DNA from: Kitasatospora sp. MAP5-34
Lineage (GTDB): Bacteria; Actinomycetota; Actinomycetes; Streptomycetales; Streptomycetaceae
DNA: 64,000 bases
Direction: 5' to 3'
Assembly (NCBI RefSeq): GCF_029894335.1
Contig: NZ_JARXZC010000016.1
Span: forward strand, 62,001-126,000
A model generated the notes under the pieces. That model was not told the DNA's origin. It worked only from the letters and a program-made list of their open reading frames with translations, and did not search any database. Position 1 is the stretch's first letter; every line of letters starts with the position of its first letter. Position numbers and translations under genes: made by a program. Positions 26,732 through 36,269 of this stretch are shown in pieces.

Positions 26732-27709
26732 ATGCCCAGTGACTTCGTGGTTCTCGGCGCATCCGGTACGACCGGTGGCCTGATCGCCGAACAGCTCGTC
26801 CGGCTCGGCGCGAGCGTGGTGCTCGCCGGCCGGGAGGCCGGCCGGCTGGTGCAGCTCGCCGAACGGCTCGCGCCCGGCGATCCGTCGGTGTCCACCCTGG
26901 TGGTCGACCTCGCCGACCCCGACCCCGCCGCCGTGCGGGCGCTGGCCGGTGCGGGCCGGGTGCTGGTCAACACCGTCGGCCCGTTCACCCGGCTCGCACC
27001 CCCGGTGGTCGCCGCCTGCCTGGCCGCCGGGACGGCGTACGTCGACCTCGCCAACGAACGCGCCGCCGTGCGGGCCGTGCTGGACCGCGACGCCGAGGCG
27101 CGCGAGCGCGGCGTAACGCTGGTCACCGGCGCCGGGTTCGGGCCGGCCCTCACCGAGTCGCTGCTGCTCGCCCTGCTCGCGGAGGGCGTCCGCCCGGCCG
27201 GGGTGGTGGTCGCCTTCGCGGCTCGGAGCGCGTACGAAACCGAGGGCGTGAAGGGCAGCGTGGCCGAGGCCGTCGCGGAGGGCGGCACAACGTACCGGAA
27301 CGGCGAGCTAGTCCGCGCTCCGTTCGGCGAGGGGGCCACCTCGCTGCACTTCGGCGGCGCCGCGCGCCAGGTCGTTCCGGCGCCGCTCGGTGATCTGGAG
27401 GCGGCGCTCGGGGTCACCGGCGCGCCCGACGTCACCGCGTACCTCGCCCGGAGCGGCGGCGATCCCGAGGACGCCCGCTCCTACGCGTACGCCGAGATCA
27501 CCGACCCGGAGGGCGTGCGCCACCTGGCCGAGCTGAGCACCGGCGAGGGGTTCGCCGTCACCGCCGCGATCGCGGCCGAGACCGCCATCAGGGTGCTCGC
27601 CGGTGTGCGGCCCGGAGCCTGGACGCCCGGTCGGCTGCTCGGCACCGACCTCGTCACCGGCCTGCCCGGTACCTCCGTCCGCGTGCTCGCGCCGCACCAG
27701 GGCCGGTGA
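26732..27709 (+). CDS. Saccharopine dehydrogenase-like NAD(P)-binding oxidoreductase
   Basis: 325 residues from the ATG at 26732, preceded by AAGGA. The N-terminal Rossmann motif FVVLGASGTTGGLIAEQLVR is followed by VLAGREAGRL and RVLVNTVGPFTRLAPPVVAA, typical of the trans-acting enoyl reductase/saccharopine dehydrogenase-like group. It probably performs an NAD(P)-dependent step in lipid or small-molecule metabolism; the substrate is unknown. Its last four bases overlap the start of the MBL-fold gene, so the two form an operon probably controlled by the divergent MarR regulator. Confidence 0.88.
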   Translation: MPSDFVVLGASGTTGGLIAEQLVRLGASVVLAGREAGRLVQLAERLAPGDPSVSTLVVDLADPDPAAVRALAGAGRVLVNTVGPFTRLAPPVVAACLAAGTAYVDLANERAAVRAVLDRDAEARERGVTLVTGAGFGPALTESLLLALLAEGVRPAGVVVAFAARSAYETEGVKGSVAEAVAEGGTTYRNGELVRAPFGEGATSLHFGGAARQVVPAPLGDLEAALGVTGAPDVTAYLARSGGDPEDARSYAYAEITDPEGVRHLAELSTGEGFAVTAAIAAETAIRVLAGVRPGAWTPGRLLGTDLVTGLPGTSVRVLAPHQGR

Positions 27710-28458
27710 GCACCGTGCCCGCTCCCACCTCGCACCGGCTCGGTGACCGACTCGTCAACTTCTACCTGGTGGACACCGGATCGGGTCTGGTGCTGGTCGA
27801 CGCCGGGCTGCCCGCGCACTGGAACAACCTGCTCGACGCCGTGACCCGGCTCGGCCACCGGCTCACCGACATCGCGGCCGTACTGATCACCCACGGCCAC
27901 CCCGACCACACCGGCCTGGCCGAACGCGTCCGCGCCGCCTCCGGCGCGCAGGTCTGGGTGCACGAGTCGGACGCCCCGATCCTCACCGCGCCCCGGCGGC
28001 TCGGCAAGGTCTGGCAGCCGGAGCGGTCGGTGCTGCCGTACGCGATCCGCCGCCCCGGCAGCCTGCGCGCGCCGCTGCACCTCGCCCGGAGCGGGGCGCT
28101 CCGGGTGCCGCCCGTACGGGAGTTCCACACCTTCCGGGGTGGCGAGCAGCTCGACCTCCCGGGCAGTCCGCTGGCGCTGCACACCCCCGGGCATACGAAC
28201 GGCAGCACCTCCTTCCTCTTCCCCGGGTCGTCCGTCGCGTTCACTGGCGACGCCCTGGTCACCCACGACTCGGTCGGCGGCCGTACCGGGCCCTGCCTGA
28301 TCTGCCGGGCGTTCACCCAGGACAGCCGGGCGGCCCTCGACTCGCTCGACCGGCTCGCCGAGCACGACATCCGGACCGTCCTGCCCGGCCACGGCGACCC
28401 GTGGACCGACGGGCTGGCGGCCGCGGCCCGGCAGGCGGCCGCGGCCGGCATCTGCTAG
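27706..28458 (+). CDS. MBL-fold metallohydrolase
   Basis: 250 residues from a GTG that overlaps the preceding stop by four bases. ITHGHPDHTGLAE is the zinc-binding HxHxDH motif; HTPGHTNGSTSF gives the next His, FTGDALVTHD the bridging Asp, and VLPGHGDPW the last His. The glyoxalase II-like MBL fold hydrolyses esters, thioesters or lactams; the substrate cannot be told. Co-transcribed with the NAD(P)-binding gene and likely under MarR control. Confidence 0.93.
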   Translation: MSTVPAPTSHRLGDRLVNFYLVDTGSGLVLVDAGLPAHWNNLLDAVTRLGHRLTDIAAVLITHGHPDHTGLAERVRAASGAQVWVHESDAPILTAPRRLGKVWQPERSVLPYAIRRPGSLRAPLHLARSGALRVPPVREFHTFRGGEQLDLPGSPLALHTPGHTNGSTSFLFPGSSVAFTGDALVTHDSVGGRTGPCLICRAFTQDSRAALDSLDRLAEHDIRTVLPGHGDPWTDGLAAAARQAAAAGIC

Positions 28459-28497
28459 CGGCACGGTGGTAGCGGCGGTCAAATGGCTGACGGGCCG

Positions 28498-29883
28498 TCA
28501 GACTTCGGGCAGCCGGTGCGCCGAAGGACGGACGTAGACGGCCCAGGTCAGGGCGGAGCAGACGGCGTACGCCGCGAGGAAGGCCAGGTAGGCGGCGTCG
28601 CCGTTGTGGCTGGTGAGGAAGGACTGCCGGAAGGCGATGTTCACCAGGACCCCGCCGAAGGCGCCGACCGCGCCGGCCAGGCCGATCAGCGCCGAGGCGC
28701 GGCGGCGGGAGTCGAGTTCGGCGGTCGCGGGATCGAGGCCGGCCGCGATCGCGGTCCGGGCCTTGGCCTGGAAGATGGCCGGGATCATCTTGTAGGTCGC
28801 GCCGTTGCCGAGGCCGCTCAGCACGAACAGGGCCACGAAGCCGGCCAGGAACAGCGGCAGCGACTTCGACCGCGAGGCGGCCAGTACGAGTCCGGCGCCC
28901 CCGGCCATCGCCACGAAGGTCCCGAGCGTCACCCGGGCCCCGCCCCAACGGTCGGCCATCCTGCCGCCCACCGGCCGTACCAGCGAGCCCAGCAGCGGGC
29001 CGAGGAAGGTCAGGTACGCGGCCTTCACCGGGGTGTCGAACTGGTGCGGGAACTGCACCTGCAACACCTGTCCGAAGGCGAAGCCGAACCCGATGAACGA
29101 CCCGAAGGTCCCCACGTAGAGCACCGACATCACCCAGCTGTGCGGCTCGCGGGCCACCTCCCGCAGGGCCCGCCGGTCGCTGCGCAGCGCCGTCAGGTTG
29201 TCCATCCGCAGGGCGGCGCCCAGCGCGGCCAGCACGATCAGGGGCAGGTAGACCAGCGGTACCAGTCTCGGGTGCGCGGCACCCGCCGTGGCCAGCACCA
29301 GCAGCCCGAGCAGTTGCACCACCGGGACGCCCAGATTGCCCCCGCCGGCGTTCACGCCGAGTGCCCAGCCCTTGAGGCGCTGGGGGTAGAAGGCGTTGAT
29401 GTTCGCCATCGAGGAGGCGAAGTTGCCGCCGCCGACCCCGGCCACGCACGCCACGGCCAGCAGCGTCCCGTACGAGACGCCGGGGCTGAGCACCAGCCCG
29501 GCCAGCACGGTCGGCACCAGTAGCAGCAGCGCGCTGAACACCGTCCAGTTGCGCCCGCCGAACCGCGCCACCGCGAAGGTGTAGGGCAGCCGCAGCAGTG
29601 CGCCGAGCGCCGTCGGCAGCGCGGTGAGGGTGAACTTGCCTGCGGCGTCTATGTGGTAGCGCGGGCCGAGGAAGAGGACCAGCACCGACCAGAGGCTCCA
29701 GACCGAGAAGCCGATGTGCTCCGACAGCACCGAGAACACCAGGTTGCGCCGGGCGATCCGGGCGCCCGCCTCCTCCCAGAAGGCGCGGTCCTCCGGCCGC
29801 CAGTCGTCGATGCCCCGGGAGGTGCTCCGGGAACGGCTGGTGGCGGGGCCCTTGGTCTCGTCCGGTCTCGCGACTGTGCTCAT
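28498..29883 (-). CDS. narK: NarK-type nitrate/nitrite MFS transporter
   Basis: 461 residues with a cytosolic N-terminus and about 12 membrane helices. FSVLSEHIGFSVWSLWSVLV, the Gly-rich nitrate signature around GGGNFASSMANINAFYPQRL and a second around SGLGNGATYKMIPAIFQ identify the NNP family of nitrate/nitrite porters. It is the last gene of the nitrate assimilation operon: its start overlaps the nirD stop by four bases. It would import nitrate for the downstream reductases or export excess nitrite. Confidence 0.95.
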   Translation of the reverse strand: MSTVARPDETKGPATSRSRSTSRGIDDWRPEDRAFWEEAGARIARRNLVFSVLSEHIGFSVWSLWSVLVLFLGPRYHIDAAGKFTLTALPTALGALLRLPYTFAVARFGGRNWTVFSALLLLVPTVLAGLVLSPGVSYGTLLAVACVAGVGGGNFASSMANINAFYPQRLKGWALGVNAGGGNLGVPVVQLLGLLVLATAGAAHPRLVPLVYLPLIVLAALGAALRMDNLTALRSDRRALREVAREPHSWVMSVLYVGTFGSFIGFGFAFGQVLQVQFPHQFDTPVKAAYLTFLGPLLGSLVRPVGGRMADRWGGARVTLGTFVAMAGGAGLVLAASRSKSLPLFLAGFVALFVLSGLGNGATYKMIPAIFQAKARTAIAAGLDPATAELDSRRRASALIGLAGAVGAFGGVLVNIAFRQSFLTSHNGDAAYLAFLAAYAVCSALTWAVYVRPSAHRLPEV

Positions 29884-30287
29884 CGGTGGCTCCCGGCCTG
29901 GTCGGTGTCGCGCGGGCGGTGCGAGCCTCGGACCGGCCAGACCCGGAGGACGGCCCGGCCGCCGTCGGGGGCGGTCTCCTCGTCGAGGCAGCGGCCGTCG
30001 CGCAGGTCGAAGACCTGCTTGTACATCGGCGAGGCGACGGTCGGGGTGTCGCCCCGGCTGCCGACGATGCCGCGCGAGAGCACGTACGTGCCGCTGAACG
30101 GGTCGCGGTTGTCGACGGCGTACAGCGTTCCGGCGCGGTCGCGGAAGACCGCCACCTGGTCGCCGTCGAGCAGTACGGCCACGCCGCGCCCGGGGATCAG
30201 GTCGTCGTACGCGCAGACGTGCTGCCAGCGCGAGCCGTCGTGGATCTCCACCTTCAGGTCGTTCACGTCCTGCACGTCGACGGTCAT
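29880..30287 (-). CDS. nirD: Nitrite reductase small subunit NirD
   Basis: 135 residues from the ATG at 30287, overlapping the nirB stop by four bases. The sequence has the Rieske-like fold of NirD (VCAYDDLIPGRGVAVLLDGD, YAVDNRDPFSGTYVLSRGIV, ASPMYKQVFDLRDGRCLDEE) but no CxH/CxxH cluster ligands, as is normal for NirD. It is the accessory subunit of cytosolic NADH-dependent assimilatory nitrite reductase. A short Arg/His-rich extension forms the C-terminus. Confidence 0.94.
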   Translation of the reverse strand: MTVDVQDVNDLKVEIHDGSRWQHVCAYDDLIPGRGVAVLLDGDQVAVFRDRAGTLYAVDNRDPFSGTYVLSRGIVGSRGDTPTVASPMYKQVFDLRDGRCLDEETAPDGGRAVLRVWPVRGSHRPRDTDQAGSHR

Positions 30288-32869
30288 GCGGTGCGTACCT
30301 CCAGTCGGGGTCCGGCGATCAGGGCCGGGGTGAGGTCGGTGAGGGTGAGCCCGTGCTCGCCGGGGCGGGCCGGACGGATCTGGCCCCGCTCGGGGACGAA
30401 GGTCACGGCGGGGTCGGGGGTGCCGGGCGCGTTGACGAAGGACGCGAAGCGCCGCAGTCGGTCGGGGTCGGCCAGGGTGGCGGCCCACTCGTCCTGGTAA
30501 CCGCCCACGTGCTGGGCCATCAGGGCGTCCAGGTCGGCGCAGATGCCGAGTGAGTCGTCCAGCAGGACCGCCCGCAGGTGGTCCAGGCCGCCGTCCAGGC
30601 GCTCCAGCCAGGCGGCGGTGCGCTCCAGGCGGTCGGCGGTGCGGATGTAGAACATCAGGAAGCGGTCGATGGTCCGGATCAGCGTCTCGCGGTCCAGGTC
30701 GGTGGCCAGCAGGTCGGCGTGGCGCGGTGTCATCCCGCCGTTGCCGCCGACGTGCAGGTTCCATCCCGTGGAGGTGGCGATGATGCCGAAGTCCTTGCTC
30801 TGCGCCTCGGCGCACTCGCGGGCACAGCCGGAGACGGCGGACTTGAGCTTGTGCGGGGAACGCAGTCCCCGGTAGCGCAGCTCCAGTTCGATGGCGAGCC
30901 CGACCGAGTCCTGCACCCCGTAGCGGCACCAGGTCTCGCCGACACAGGACTTCACGGTGCGCAGCGACTTGCCGTAGGCGTGCCCGGACTCGAAACCCGC
31001 CGCCACCAACCGCTGCCAGATCGGCGGCAGTTGGTCCACGCTCGCGCCGAACAGGTCGATCCGCTGGCCGCCGGTGATCTTCGTGTAGAGGCCGAAGTCC
31101 CGGGCGATCTCGCCGATGGTGATCAGGCCCTCGGGGGTGATCTCGCCGCCGGGGATGCGCGGCACCACCGAGTACGAGCCGTTGCGTTGCAGGTTGGCGA
31201 GGAAGTGGTCGTTGGTGTCCTGCAGCGCGGCCTGTTCGCCGTCGAGGATGTGGCCGCCGCCGAGGCCGGCGATGATCGAGGCGACGGTCGGCTTGCAGAT
31301 GTCGCAGCCCTCGCCGCTGCCGTGCTGCTCCAGCAGGTCGGAGAACCTGGTCAGGCCCTTGACCCGGACGATCTCGTAGAGCTCGGAGCGGGTGTGCGCG
31401 AAGTGCTCGCAGAGGCCGGTGTCGACGTTGACACCGGCCGCCGCCAGCTCCTCGGTCACGATGGTGCCGAGCAGTTTGACGCAACTCCCGCAGCCCGTAC
31501 CGGCCTTGGTGCACTTCTTGACCTCGGCGACGCTGCCGCAGCCCTGTTCGGCGAGGGCGGCGCGGATCGCGGCCTTGCTGACGTTGTGACAGGAGCAGAC
31601 CACGGCGTCGTCCGGCAGCCCCACCGGCGCGCCCGGGGCGAACCCGGCGGGCAGGACCAGCTGTTCGGGCGCGGTCTGCAGCGGCTTGCCGCCGATGGTG
31701 AGCGGGCGCAGCAGGCCGTACGCCTCGGTGTCGCCGACCAGTACGCCGCCGAGCAGCGCGCCGTCCGTCCCGATGACGAGCTTCTTGTACACGCCGGCCC
31801 GGCTGTCGCTGTACAGCACCTCCAGCGCGCCCTCGGTCGCGCCGTGCGCGTCGCCGAAGCTGGCCACGTCCACGCCCAGCAGCTTGAGCTTGGTGGAGGT
31901 GTCGGCGCCGGTGAACCGGCCCGGCTCGCCGGCCAGCGCGCGGGCCGCCGTCTCGGCCATCGCGTAGCCGGGGGCGACCAGGCCGTAGACCCGCCCGTCC
32001 ACGGCGAGCGCGCACTCGCCGATCGCCCAGACCGCCGGGTCGTCGGTGCGGCAGCCCTCGTCCACCACGATCCCGCCGCGCTCGCCGACGGCCAGGCCGC
32101 AGGCCCGGGCCAGCTGGTCGCGCGGGCGGACCCCGGCGGAGAAGATCACCAGGTCGGCGCGGAGCTCGCGGCCGTCCGAGAGCGTCATGGCCCGTACCCG
32201 GCCGTCGGCGGCGGTCTCGACGCGCTGGGTGCCGGCGCCGGTGTGCACCGCCACGCCCAGCTCCTCGATCTTGCGGCGCAGCAGCGCGCCGCCGCCCTCG
32301 TCGACCTGGAGGGCCATCAGCCGCGGCGCGAACTCGACCACGTGGGTCTCCAGGCCCATCGCCCGGAGCGCGCCCGCCGCCTCCAGGCCGAGCAGCCCGC
32401 CGCCGACGACCGCGCCGACCTCGGCTCCGTCGGCGTCGGCGCGGATCGCCTCCAGGTCCTCGATGGTGCGGTAGACGTGGCAGCCGTCGGCGTCGTGGCC
32501 GGGCACCGGCGGTACGAAGGGGTACGAGCCGGTGGCGAGCACCAGCGCGTCGTAGCCCAGGGTGTGCCCGGCGCGGGTGGTGACCGTCCGCGCGGCGCGG
32601 TCGATCTCCGTGACCGGGTCGCCGAGGCGCAGCTCGATGCCGTGCTCGGCCAGGAAGCCGGGCGGGCAGAGCGACAGCTCCTCGGCGGAGGTGCCGGAGA
32701 ACCAGGAGGTGAGCTGGACCCGGTCGTACGCGGGCCGGGGTTCCTCGGCGAGCACGGTGATCCGCAGGCCGGTCGCGCCGGGCTGCTCGACCAGGGCCTC
32801 CAGGAAGCGCTGGCCGACCATGCCGTGTCCGACCAGGATCACGTCCCTCGGGCGGCGGTATGTCGTCAT
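30284..32869 (-). CDS. nirB: Assimilatory nitrite reductase large subunit NirB
   Basis: 861 residues, the usual NirB length. Order of domains: FAD/NAD-binding region from VILVGHGMVGQRFLEALVEQ to about residue 320; a BFD-like 2Fe-2S domain (VVCSCHNVSKAAIRAAL, CTKAGTGCGSC); nitrite/sulfite reductase ferredoxin-like half-domain; and the siroheme/4Fe-4S site with CVGETWC and CARECAEAQSKDFG supplying four Cys. It reduces nitrite to ammonium with NAD(P)H. Translationally coupled to nirD; a 11-base gap separates it from the FAD gene upstream. Confidence 0.97.
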   Translation of the reverse strand: MTTYRRPRDVILVGHGMVGQRFLEALVEQPGATGLRITVLAEEPRPAYDRVQLTSWFSGTSAEELSLCPPGFLAEHGIELRLGDPVTEIDRAARTVTTRAGHTLGYDALVLATGSYPFVPPVPGHDADGCHVYRTIEDLEAIRADADGAEVGAVVGGGLLGLEAAGALRAMGLETHVVEFAPRLMALQVDEGGGALLRRKIEELGVAVHTGAGTQRVETAADGRVRAMTLSDGRELRADLVIFSAGVRPRDQLARACGLAVGERGGIVVDEGCRTDDPAVWAIGECALAVDGRVYGLVAPGYAMAETAARALAGEPGRFTGADTSTKLKLLGVDVASFGDAHGATEGALEVLYSDSRAGVYKKLVIGTDGALLGGVLVGDTEAYGLLRPLTIGGKPLQTAPEQLVLPAGFAPGAPVGLPDDAVVCSCHNVSKAAIRAALAEQGCGSVAEVKKCTKAGTGCGSCVKLLGTIVTEELAAAGVNVDTGLCEHFAHTRSELYEIVRVKGLTRFSDLLEQHGSGEGCDICKPTVASIIAGLGGGHILDGEQAALQDTNDHFLANLQRNGSYSVVPRIPGGEITPEGLITIGEIARDFGLYTKITGGQRIDLFGASVDQLPPIWQRLVAAGFESGHAYGKSLRTVKSCVGETWCRYGVQDSVGLAIELELRYRGLRSPHKLKSAVSGCARECAEAQSKDFGIIATSTGWNLHVGGNGGMTPRHADLLATDLDRETLIRTIDRFLMFYIRTADRLERTAAWLERLDGGLDHLRAVLLDDSLGICADLDALMAQHVGGYQDEWAATLADPDRLRRFASFVNAPGTPDPAVTFVPERGQIRPARPGEHGLTLTDLTPALIAGPRLEVRTA

Positions 32870-32880
32870 CCTCGGACTCC

Positions 32881-34092
32881 TCAGGTGGTGGAGGTGAGCA
32901 GGTGCAGGGGGTGGTCGGTGAGCGGGTCGTCCCGCTCGAAGGCGCCGGCCAGCGCGCCCACGGTGGCCAGGTCGCCGAGCAGGATGCCGCCGACCAGCCG
33001 GTCGCCGCGCAGCACGACCTTCTTGTAGCTGCCCCGGGTGGCGTCGGTGAGCCGCAGCACGTCGAGCCCCGGCTCGGCGGTCTCGTCCACCTCGCCGAAG
33101 GCCGCGTACTCCAGCCCGCCCGCACTGAGCCGGGCCAGCGGGCGCGAACCGGTGTAGCGGGCGTCCGGGTCGGCGCCGGAGAGCCGGGCGGCCAGTACGT
33201 CGGCCTGGTCCCAGGCGGGCGCCGACAGGCCGTGCACGGTGCCCCGGTGCTCGGCGCAGTCACCGATCGCGTGGGTCCGGGGCGCGGACGCGGCCAGCCG
33301 GTCGTCGACCAGCACGCCGGTACGGACCGCCAGCCCGGCCGCGTGCGCCAGCGAGGTGCGCGGCCGCACGCCGCAGGCGAGCACGACCAGGTCGCAGTCG
33401 AGCACGTACCCGTTGGCCAGCTCGACGCCCTCGACCCGGCCGGAGCCGCGAACGGCCCGGGCGCGGTTGCCGAGGTAGACCTCCGCGCCCAGCCCGCGCA
33501 GGCCGCCGCGCACTGCCGCCGCAGCCTCCGGATCGAGCTGACGGTCTATCAGATATGGTCCCTGGTGCACGATCTCGACCAGCAGCCCGAGTGCGGCCAG
33601 CGCGCGGGCGACGCTCACGCCGAGCACGCCGCCGCCGACCACCACGGCGCGGCCGGCCTTGGCCGCGTCCGTCGCCAGCCGGGCGCAGTCATCCAGGGTG
33701 CGCAGCAGGTGCACGCCGTCCTTGAGGCTCGTCCCGTCGCCCTGGCACCGGTTGCGGACGGGCGGCAGCACCGGGTTGGCGCCGGTGGCCAGCACCAGTT
33801 CGTCCCAGGTCTCGGCGCCGCCGTCCGCGAGCCGCAGCGTCCGGGTGGCGAGGTCGAGGCCCACCACCTCGCTGCCGAGCCGCACTTGGGCCCCGCCGAC
33901 CGGCAGTGTGACGGCCTCCGCGTCGTAGCGGCCGGTCAGTACGTCGGCCAGCAGCACCCGGTTGTACGGGGGACGCGTCTCGGCGCCGTAGATGGTTACC
34001 GAGCCGGTGCCGCCGAGCGCGGCGTACCGCTCCGCGAAGCGCGCCCCGGCCATCCCGCCGCCGACCACCGCGATACGTTCGCCGCTGCTCAT
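32881..34092 (-). CDS. FAD-dependent NAD(P)H oxidoreductase of the nitrate assimilation operon
   Basis: 403 residues. IAVVGGGMAGARFAERYAAL is an FAD Rossmann motif, AVVVGGGVLGVSVARALAAL the NAD(P) motif, and THAIGDCAEH the second FAD motif. It is homologous to the N-terminal domain of NirB, without the iron-sulfur and siroheme parts. The position between nitrate reductase and nirB, with a four-base overlap with the former, suggests that it passes electrons from NAD(P)H to the nitrate reductase, like NasB-type reductases. That role is inferred from context. Confidence 0.88.
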   Translation of the reverse strand: MSSGERIAVVGGGMAGARFAERYAALGGTGSVTIYGAETRPPYNRVLLADVLTGRYDAEAVTLPVGGAQVRLGSEVVGLDLATRTLRLADGGAETWDELVLATGANPVLPPVRNRCQGDGTSLKDGVHLLRTLDDCARLATDAAKAGRAVVVGGGVLGVSVARALAALGLLVEIVHQGPYLIDRQLDPEAAAAVRGGLRGLGAEVYLGNRARAVRGSGRVEGVELANGYVLDCDLVVLACGVRPRTSLAHAAGLAVRTGVLVDDRLAASAPRTHAIGDCAEHRGTVHGLSAPAWDQADVLAARLSGADPDARYTGSRPLARLSAGGLEYAAFGEVDETAEPGLDVLRLTDATRGSYKKVVLRGDRLVGGILLGDLATVGALAGAFERDDPLTDHPLHLLTSTT

Positions 34093-36269
34093 CGGACCTT
34101 CTTCGGGTGTGCCGGCCGGGCGGCGTGTGCTTGTCCGGCCGGCTGCGTCTGCCGGGCCGGCTGTGCTTGTCCGGCCGGCTGCGTCTGCCCGGCCGCCTGC
34201 GCCCGCTCGACGCGGACCGCGCAGAGTTTGAACTCGGGCATCTTCGAGGTCGGGTCGAGGGCCGGGTTGGTCAGGCTGTTGGCGCGTCCGGCGCCGGACC
34301 AGTGGAACGGCATGAAGACGGTGTCCGGCCGGATGGCCCCGGTGATCCGCGCGGGCGCCACGGCCCGGCCCCGGCGGCTGGTGACGGCCAGCAACTCGCC
34401 TTCCGTGACGGCCAGTCGACGGGCCAGCTGGGGGTGGAGTTCGACGAACGGGCCGGGTGCGGCCTCGTTGAGAGCCTGGATGCGGCGGGTCTGGGCGCCG
34501 CTCTGGTACTGGGCCAGGACGCGGCCGGTGGTGAGATAGAGCGGGTAGTCGGCGTCCGGTTCCTCCGCCGCCGGGCGGTGCGTGACGGCGGCGAAGCGCG
34601 CGCGGCCGTCCGGCGTGGCGAAGCGGTCGAGGAACAGCCTTGGGGTGCCGGGGTGTTGCTCGTCGGGGCAGGGCCAGAAGACGCCGTCCTCCGCGCGGAT
34701 CCGTCGGTAGCTGATGCCCGCGTAGTCGGCCTGGCCGCCCGCCGAGGCCCGGCGCAGCTCCTCGAAGACCTGCTCCGGATCATCGGAGAACTCGCCCTTG
34801 CCGCCCAGGCGTTCGGCCAGTTCGCGCAGCACCCGCAGGTCGGTGCGGACGCCCTCCGGTGCGGTGAGGGCCTGTTGGCGCAGGATCACCCGGCCCTCCA
34901 GGTTGGTCGTCGTGCCGGTCTCCTCGGCCCACTGGGCGGCCGGCAGCACCACGTCCGCCAGCTGGGCGGTCTCGGACAGCACGAGGTCGCTGACGACCAG
35001 CAGGTCCAGCGCTCGCAGCCGTTCGGTGACGTGCGTCGCGTTCGGCGCGGAGACGACCGGGTTGGAGCCCATCAGCAGCAGCGCGCGCACGCCGTCGGGC
35101 TGCCCCAGGCTGTCCAGCAGCTCGTACGCCGACCGCCCCGAGCGCGGCAGGCTGTCCGGCTCGACGCCCCAGACCCCGGCGACGTGCGCCCGGGCGGCCG
35201 GGTCCTCGATCGAGCGGTAGCCGGGCAGTTGGTCGGCCTTCTGGCCGTGCTCGCGTCCGCCCTGACCGTTGCCCTGGCCGGTCAGACAGCCGTACCCGGA
35301 GTTCGGACGGCCCGCCTTTCCGGTGGCCAGGCAGAGGTTGATCCAGGCGCCGACGGTGTCGGTGCCCTTGCTCTGCTGCTCGGGCCCGCGTGCGGTGAGC
35401 ACCATGCCCGTCGCCGCCCGGCCGAACAGCGTTGCGGCCTCGCGCAGTCGGGCGACGGGGAGGCCCGTCAGCCGTTCCACCCGCTCCGGCCAGTGTGCCA
35501 TCGCCGCCGCGCGGGCCGGCTCGAAGCCGGACGTCCGGGCGTCGATGAAGTCCTGGTCGAGCAGACCGTCGGCGATCACCAGGTGCAGTAGCCCGAGCGC
35601 CAGCGCCAGATCACTGCCGGGCCGCAACTGCAGGTGCAGATCGGCCTGTTCGGCGGTGCGGGTGCGGCGCGGGTCGACCACGATCAGCTTGCCGCCGCGC
35701 TCGCGCAGCTCGCGGAAGTAGCGCAGCGCCGGCGGCATGGTCTCCGCCGGGTTGGCGCCGACCAGGATCAGGCAGTCGGTCTCCGGGATGTCGGCCAGCG
35801 GGAAGGGCAGTCCCCGGTCCAGGCCGAAGGCCAGCCGGTGCGCGGCGGCGGCCGAGGACATGCAGAAGCGTCCGTTGTAGTCGATGTTGGCCGTACCCAG
35901 CGCCACCCGGGCGAACTTGCCCAGCAGATAGGCCTTCTCGTTGGTGAGCCCGCCGCCGCCGAAGACCCCGACGGCGTCCGCGCCGTGCGTACGCCGGGTC
36001 GCGGCGAGTCCCTCGGCCACCCTGCCCAGCGCCTCGTCCCAGCCCGCCGCGCGCAGCGGGCCGGCGGGCCGTTCGCGCAGCAGCGGCGTGGTCAGCCGGG
36101 CGCCCGGGGCGAGCAACGCCGCCGCCGACTGCCCCTTGCCGCAGAGCGCCCCGAGATTGACCGGGAAGTCGGGCCGTTCCACCACCTCGACCGCCGAGCC
36201 CTCGCCGTGCAGGCGCATGCCGCACTGCAACGAGCAGTACGGGCAGTGGGTGTCGGTCGTGGTTGTCAT
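34089..36269 (-). CDS. nasA: Assimilatory nitrate reductase catalytic subunit (molybdopterin oxidoreductase)
   Basis: 726 residues from the ATG at 36269 (MTTTTDTHCPYCSLQCGMRL). CPYCSLQCGM with LGALCGKG forms the N-terminal 4Fe-4S site, followed by molybdopterin-guanine-dinucleotide domains (NIDYNGRFCMSSAAAAHRLA, LILVGANPAETMPPALRYF, LMGSNPVVSAPNAT) and the C-terminal dinucleotide-binding domain (LYLTTGRVLAQYQSGAQTRR). No Tat signal, so cytosolic and assimilatory. It is the first gene of the minus-strand operon. The C-terminus carries a QTQPAGQA repeat encoded by two 36-base direct repeats (34126-34197), an unusual low-complexity tail. Confidence 0.95.
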   Translation of the reverse strand: MTTTTDTHCPYCSLQCGMRLHGEGSAVEVVERPDFPVNLGALCGKGQSAAALLAPGARLTTPLLRERPAGPLRAAGWDEALGRVAEGLAATRRTHGADAVGVFGGGGLTNEKAYLLGKFARVALGTANIDYNGRFCMSSAAAAHRLAFGLDRGLPFPLADIPETDCLILVGANPAETMPPALRYFRELRERGGKLIVVDPRRTRTAEQADLHLQLRPGSDLALALGLLHLVIADGLLDQDFIDARTSGFEPARAAAMAHWPERVERLTGLPVARLREAATLFGRAATGMVLTARGPEQQSKGTDTVGAWINLCLATGKAGRPNSGYGCLTGQGNGQGGREHGQKADQLPGYRSIEDPAARAHVAGVWGVEPDSLPRSGRSAYELLDSLGQPDGVRALLLMGSNPVVSAPNATHVTERLRALDLLVVSDLVLSETAQLADVVLPAAQWAEETGTTTNLEGRVILRQQALTAPEGVRTDLRVLRELAERLGGKGEFSDDPEQVFEELRRASAGGQADYAGISYRRIRAEDGVFWPCPDEQHPGTPRLFLDRFATPDGRARFAAVTHRPAAEEPDADYPLYLTTGRVLAQYQSGAQTRRIQALNEAAPGPFVELHPQLARRLAVTEGELLAVTSRRGRAVAPARITGAIRPDTVFMPFHWSGAGRANSLTNPALDPTSKMPEFKLCAVRVERAQAAGQTQPAGQAQPARQTQPAGQAHAARPAHPKKVR

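Noticed and set aside
28486-28500. Short palindrome CTGACGG-G-CCGTCAG between convergent genes as a terminator
   Set aside because: Its loop would be a single base and it overlaps the narK stop; too short to support a terminator call.
30288-33263. Very long upstream extension of the nirD frame
   Set aside because: It overlaps nirB in another frame and is composed of Arg/Pro/Gly-rich shadow sequence; NirD starts at 30287.
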